Shown here in pieces: positions 5,744 through 8,048 of a stretch of 8,048 nucleotides of DNA. Made by a program: the position numbers and the translations under genes. The notes under the pieces were generated by a model. It was not told the origin of the DNA. It was given only the letters and a program-made list of their open reading frames with translations, and searched no databases. This stretch comes from a bacterium (GTDB lineage: Bacteria; Vulcanimicrobiota; Xenobia; Xenobiales; Xenobiaceae), in the NCBI GenBank assembly GCA_017444045.1, contig JAFSXO010000076.1, positions 1 to 8,048 on the forward strand, given 5' to 3'. How positions within the stretch are numbered: the stretch's first letter is position 1; every line of letters begins with the position of its first letter.

Positions 5744-7003
5744 CTAAAGAACGTCCTTCAACCTAGGTACAACCTTGTCAATGCCTATGCGCAGCGCGCC
5801 TAAATTTGTCGAGGTGCTGTCGATTATCAGCAAAGTGTCTTCAGCTAGCATCTGTATATAAATCATGCCGCCCGCGCCTTCGATAATCCAGCAATGCAGA
5901 TCGGCGCTCAGAGCCAACCAGGCGTCCATCCCTTCCAGCAGAGCTTTCAGGGTTACCTCAGATGCGGTATCCTTGCCAACCTTTGCCAGCACACCGGCAT
6001 GGCGGCGGTAAAGCATAGCGCTGCTGACACCGCGGGTATTGAGCAATGGCTCCATCACCGCAATAGCCTTAGATATGTCGATTGCAGGTGTCTGCACTTC
6101 CTCAGGCTCTGGCTCAGGCTCCGGCTCAGGCTCCGGCTCAGGAACAGGCTCAGGCTTGGCTTCGGGCTGCTTATCCTCGCTAGCCTCGGTAGCCTCAGCA
6201 GCAGGCGTCTCTTCAGAGCTTTCAGACTTGACGGCAACAGGCGCTGGGGTGTCAGCTTCGCTGTCAGCCGTCTGGGAAACAGGCTCAGAGATCTCCGTTT
6301 CGTCCTTAGCGGCAGAGCTGACGGACACTTCCTTGGCAGACTCGCCAATAACGGCAGGCGTCTCAGGCTCAGCACCAGAGGATGCTTCAGGTTCTTTATA
6401 AGCTTCATCAGAAGGCAGCTCGCTATAATCGATGGTGTCAACGGCAGCTTTGCGCCATTCCTCGCACTTATCCAGGAATTTAACCAAACGCTCGCGGCTT
6501 TTGCGCGTCTCCATTACATAATACTGCAGGATCGGCTCAGGCTCAGAGACTCCAAAGACCAACGCAGAGTATTCAGTAATTTGCGAATCCAGCATATCGC
6601 GATCCTTGAGCAAAAGCTCCATCTGCTCGTTCAGATAATTGCTGGAGGGCACGAAGTTGCAGTGCTGAGACAGCTCTTCCGGAACATCTTCCTTCTCCTT
6701 CAGCAGATGGAGCATAATATGACCCTGCAAATTAATGGGATCTATTTTAAATAATCTGCCCAGTTCGGCATACGCCTCAGGGATATACCCCTGTATCGCA
6801 AAAATCTTGGCCATGTCTAAACGCGCCTGAGCATTATCCTCCACGTTCAGAACGTCCTGATAGACGCGCAATGCTTCGAGGCGCCAATCGCGCATCAGGC
6901 AAGCGTGACCGTATTTCAGCTTTATATCTATATTGTCGGGAGACGCCACCATAGCATCGTGCAATTTGGCAATCTCTCTCTCCAAACTAGTCATACTTTC
7001 CAT
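5744..7003 (-). CDS. TPR - acidic PE-rich linker - Roadblock/LC7 domain protein
   Basis: The 419-residue protein has three parts. Residues 5-100 hold two to three TPR-like helical pairs (for example 23-54 and 56-88). Residues about 110-190 are helical and charged. Residues about 195-305 form a low-complexity linker rich in Glu, Pro, Ala and Ser that ends in a run of PE dipeptides at about 285-301. Residues 306-419 form a Roadblock/LC7 domain (GVSSAMLYRRHAGVLAKVG, WIIEGAGGMIYIQMLAEDTL, TNLGALRIGIDKVVPRL). Bacterial Roadblock proteins such as MglB regulate or dock to small Ras-like GTPases; no GTPase is encoded here. There is no signal peptide, so it is probably cytoplasmic. It ends two bases before the TTG start of the O-antigen ligase-like gene, so the two are co-expressed and may act together. 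Two ATGs (residues 1 and 4) compete as starts and neither has an ideal Shine-Dalgarno. An operator-like repeat lies 83 bp upstream. Confidence 0.82.
   Translation of the reverse strand: MESMTSLEREIAKLHDAMVASPDNIDIKLKYGHACLMRDWRLEALRVYQDVLNVEDNAQARLDMAKIFAIQGYIPEAYAELGRLFKIDPINLQGHIMLHLLKEKEDVPEELSQHCNFVPSSNYLNEQMELLLKDRDMLDSQITEYSALVFGVSEPEPILQYYVMETRKSRERLVKFLDKCEEWRKAAVDTIDYSELPSDEAYKEPEASSGAEPETPAVIGESAKEVSVSSAAKDETEISEPVSQTADSEADTPAPVAVKSESSEETPAAEATEASEDKQPEAKPEPVPEPEPEPEPEPEPEEVQTPAIDISKAIAVMEPLLNTRGVSSAMLYRRHAGVLAKVGKDTASEVTLKALLEGMDAWLALSADLHCWIIEGAGGMIYIQMLAEDTLLIIDSTSTNLGALRIGIDKVVPRLKDVL
6099..6158 (-). repeat. 12-bp tandem repeat encoding the PE dipeptide run
   Basis: Five 12-base units related to GGCTCAGGCTCC lie head to tail (6099, 6111, 6123, 6135, 6147). 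The second and third are identical and the others differ by one to four bases. They encode Pro-Glu pairs in the linker before the Roadblock domain. Because the unit is a multiple of three, copy-number changes would lengthen or shorten the linker without a frameshift. The plus-strand Gly-Ser frame across it is an artefact of the repeat. Confidence 0.85.
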
Positions 7004-7068
7004 ACTGTTTAGCTAGCCTTTCTGCCGGTGACATTTATCCTACACCTATGGCACCGCAATATTTATCG

Positions 7069-7074
7069 ATAATA
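7069..7074 (-). promoter_or_regulatory. Possible -10 element for the TPR-Roadblock gene
   Basis: On the minus strand TATTAT (7074 to 7069) matches TATAAT at five of six positions and lies in an AT-rich stretch (7059-7082) that includes the palindrome TTATCGATAA (7063-7072). A -35 box 17 bases upstream would fall at 7092-7097, inside the inverted repeat 7086-7102, and does not resemble TTGACA. The promoter may therefore be blocked or activated by the protein binding that repeat. This is an inference from spacing. Confidence 0.35.
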
Positions 7075-7082
7075 TATGATAT

Positions 7083-7103
7083 CACGTTAGCTAACCGCTA
7101 ACT
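7083..7103. promoter_or_regulatory. Second copy of the GTTAGC-N5-GCTAAC operator-like element
   Basis: GTTAGC (7086-7091) and GCTAAC (7097-7102) form a perfect inverted repeat around TAACC. The element matches 2144-2164 at 20 of 21 bases, including non-palindromic flanks. It begins three bases beyond the stop codon of the histidine kinase gene and 83 bp upstream of the TPR-Roadblock start, in the same orientation relative to its gene as the copy upstream of 658-1935. The 6-bp arms and lack of a T-run make it a poor terminator and a good operator candidate. It gives the TPR-Roadblock/ligase pair a possible promoter independent of the kinase. Confidence 0.68.
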
Positions 7104-7105
7104 GA

Positions 7106-8048
7106 TTAGCATGCCTGTATTGGCAGAGAGAAGAAAAAGGTAGTGCCTTTTCCCTCTTGGCTCTCCAGCCAAATAGAACCGCCATGCTCTTCCAAAATAT
7201 GGCGCGCATTGGCCAATCCCAAACCTACTCCGCCGGTATGACGGGTAAGAGAATTATAGACCCTATAAAACTTTTCGAACACAAAGGGTATATACTCGCG
7301 GGCGATGCCTATACCATCGTCAGTAACAGACACCACGACATGCTTATCATTTAGCTTTTGGCGCACTGTGACATGACCGCCTGCGGGAGTATACTTAACC
7401 GCATTGGACAGCAGGTTATCGACGACCTGATTCATCAGCACTTCATCATAGTCGAGGGCGACGTTTTCATCGCCAATAACCAGCGAAAATGTATAGCTGG
7501 GATAACGCTCCGCGTAATTGCTGACCGCCTTGGTAAGCAGATCATCCAAGCTATTGTGGCTTTTATGAAGGTGGAAGGAGCCGTTCTCCAGCCTGGCGAC
7601 CATCAGAATATCCTCTATCAAATGCAGCAGGCGCTTCGATTCATCGTGGCAGATGGTAAGGCAGCGCATCTGACGATCACGGCTTAATTCGCGCTCCATA
7701 AGCAGCTCCTGAAAGCCGATAATGCTGGTCAGAGGTGTTTTCAGCTCGTGGGAGACGGAAGACATAAACTCGGTCTTCATGCGCTCTACCCTAACCCGCT
7801 CGGTCACATCATGCAGAACCAGCACATAAACCTCTCCCTCAGAAGCGGTCCAGCTGGTTATATTGCCGCGCCACACGGTTTCAACATTGCTCATGACCGG
7901 CTGAAGCTCGAACTCATAAAAGCCGCCATTATCGCCCAGAACCTGGCGGATATAAGGCCAAGGCGAGGACGGGAAGAACATGCGCAGATCCTCGCCGACC
8001 ATGGCGCCGTTGCCGCAAAGCGCTCTCTGCGCCAGCTCATTGACGAAA
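7106..8048 (-). CDS. PAS-containing sensor histidine kinase (N-terminus beyond the window)
   Basis: The frame is open to the right edge, so the gene continues outside. The ATG at 8002 is probably internal, because the 15 codons before it continue without a stop. Numbering from that Met, residues 1-70 look like the end of a PAS domain (GEVYVLVLHDVTERV). His85 in SSVSHELKTPLTSIIGF is the phosphorylated histidine of the DHp helix. The ATP-binding domain has the N box DNLLSNAVKYTP (195-206), the DxGxG motif DDGIG (228-232), the F box FVFEKFYR (240-247) and the G2 box GGVGLGL (257-263). All catalytic residues are present. It would autophosphorylate and pass phosphate to a response regulator not encoded in the window. 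No membrane segment is seen in the visible part. It is followed after 102 bp by the TPR-Roadblock gene on the same strand, so the three genes may form one transcription unit with an internal promoter. Confidence 0.93.
   Translation of the reverse strand, partial: FVNELAQRALCGNGAMVGEDLRMFFPSSPWPYIRQVLGDNGGFYEFELQPVMSNVETVWRGNITSWTASEGEVYVLVLHDVTERVRVERMKTEFMSSVSHELKTPLTSIIGFQELLMERELSRDRQMRCLTICHDESKRLLHLIEDILMVARLENGSFHLHKSHNSLDDLLTKAVSNYAERYPSYTFSLVIGDENVALDYDEVLMNQVVDNLLSNAVKYTPAGGHVTVRQKLNDKHVVVSVTDDGIGIAREYIPFVFEKFYRVYNSLTRHTGGVGLGLANARHILEEHGGSIWLESQEGKGTTFFFSLPIQAC

Noticed and set aside
6039..6401. Plus-strand frame with a Gly-Ser repeat
   Set aside because: The GSGS run is the opposite-strand reading of the 12-bp PE repeat, and the frame has no independent support.
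5894..6754. Long plus-strand frame (286 codons, Arg/Leu-rich) opposite the TPR-Roadblock gene
   Set aside because: It is antisense to a well-supported gene, and its low-complexity Arg-Leu region is the mirror of the Pro-Glu repeat. No domain is recognisable.
7083..7103. Inverted repeat after the kinase stop codon read as a terminator
   Set aside because: The arms are only 6 bp with two A-T-rich ends and no T-tract on the minus strand. The near-identical copy at 2144-2164 is in a promoter region, which favours an operator.

Overview
This is an 8-kb stretch of a bacterial chromosome with roughly balanced base composition. It holds two functional blocks and no RNA gene, transposon or CRISPR array that I can see. 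The organism cannot be fixed from the sequence. An O-antigen-ligase-type membrane protein suggests a cell envelope with surface polysaccharide. The combination of TPR proteins, a Roadblock/LC7 domain, a C39-like peptidase and radical SAM enzymes would fit a non-photosynthetic relative of Cyanobacteria (Obscuribacterales/Vampirovibrionia), but that is a weak guess.

Layout, left to right. (1) Bases 1-552, plus strand: a small papain-fold (C39-like) cysteine peptidase-type protein, whose start may lie outside the window. (2) Bases 607-651: a perfect 16-bp hairpin between convergent genes. (3) Bases 658-1935, minus strand: a 425-residue protein with the outline of a peptide-modifying radical SAM/SPASM enzyme (PqqD/RRE-like N-terminus, SPASM-type cysteines at the C-terminus). 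It has lost all three cysteines of the SAM-binding cluster. (4) Bases 1936-2321: a 386-bp divergent intergenic region crowded with GTTAGC half-sites, one GTTAGC-N5-GCTAAC inverted repeat, two tandem hairpins and two Cys-containing short reading frames. (5) Bases 2322-3317, plus strand: an intact short radical SAM enzyme with one auxiliary cysteine set. (6) Bases 3326-3356: a terminator hairpin containing the stop codon of the next gene. (7) Bases 3345-8048, minus strand: a three-gene set read right to left. It comprises a sensor histidine kinase (partial, running off the right edge), a TPR-linker-Roadblock/LC7 protein, and an O-antigen ligase-like membrane protein with a TPR tail.

The most interesting part is the left half. 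An intact radical SAM enzyme is divergently paired with a cluster-less radical SAM-like partner carrying a possible peptide-recognition domain, next to a papain-fold protein. This resembles a small peptide-modification (RiPP-like) locus with a split catalyst/scaffold, but no convincing precursor gene is seen. A 21-bp element built on GTTAGC-N5-GCTAAC occurs twice with a single mismatch: upstream of the degenerate radical SAM gene and upstream of the TPR-Roadblock gene. It has the same orientation relative to both minus-strand genes, suggesting that one regulator links the two blocks.
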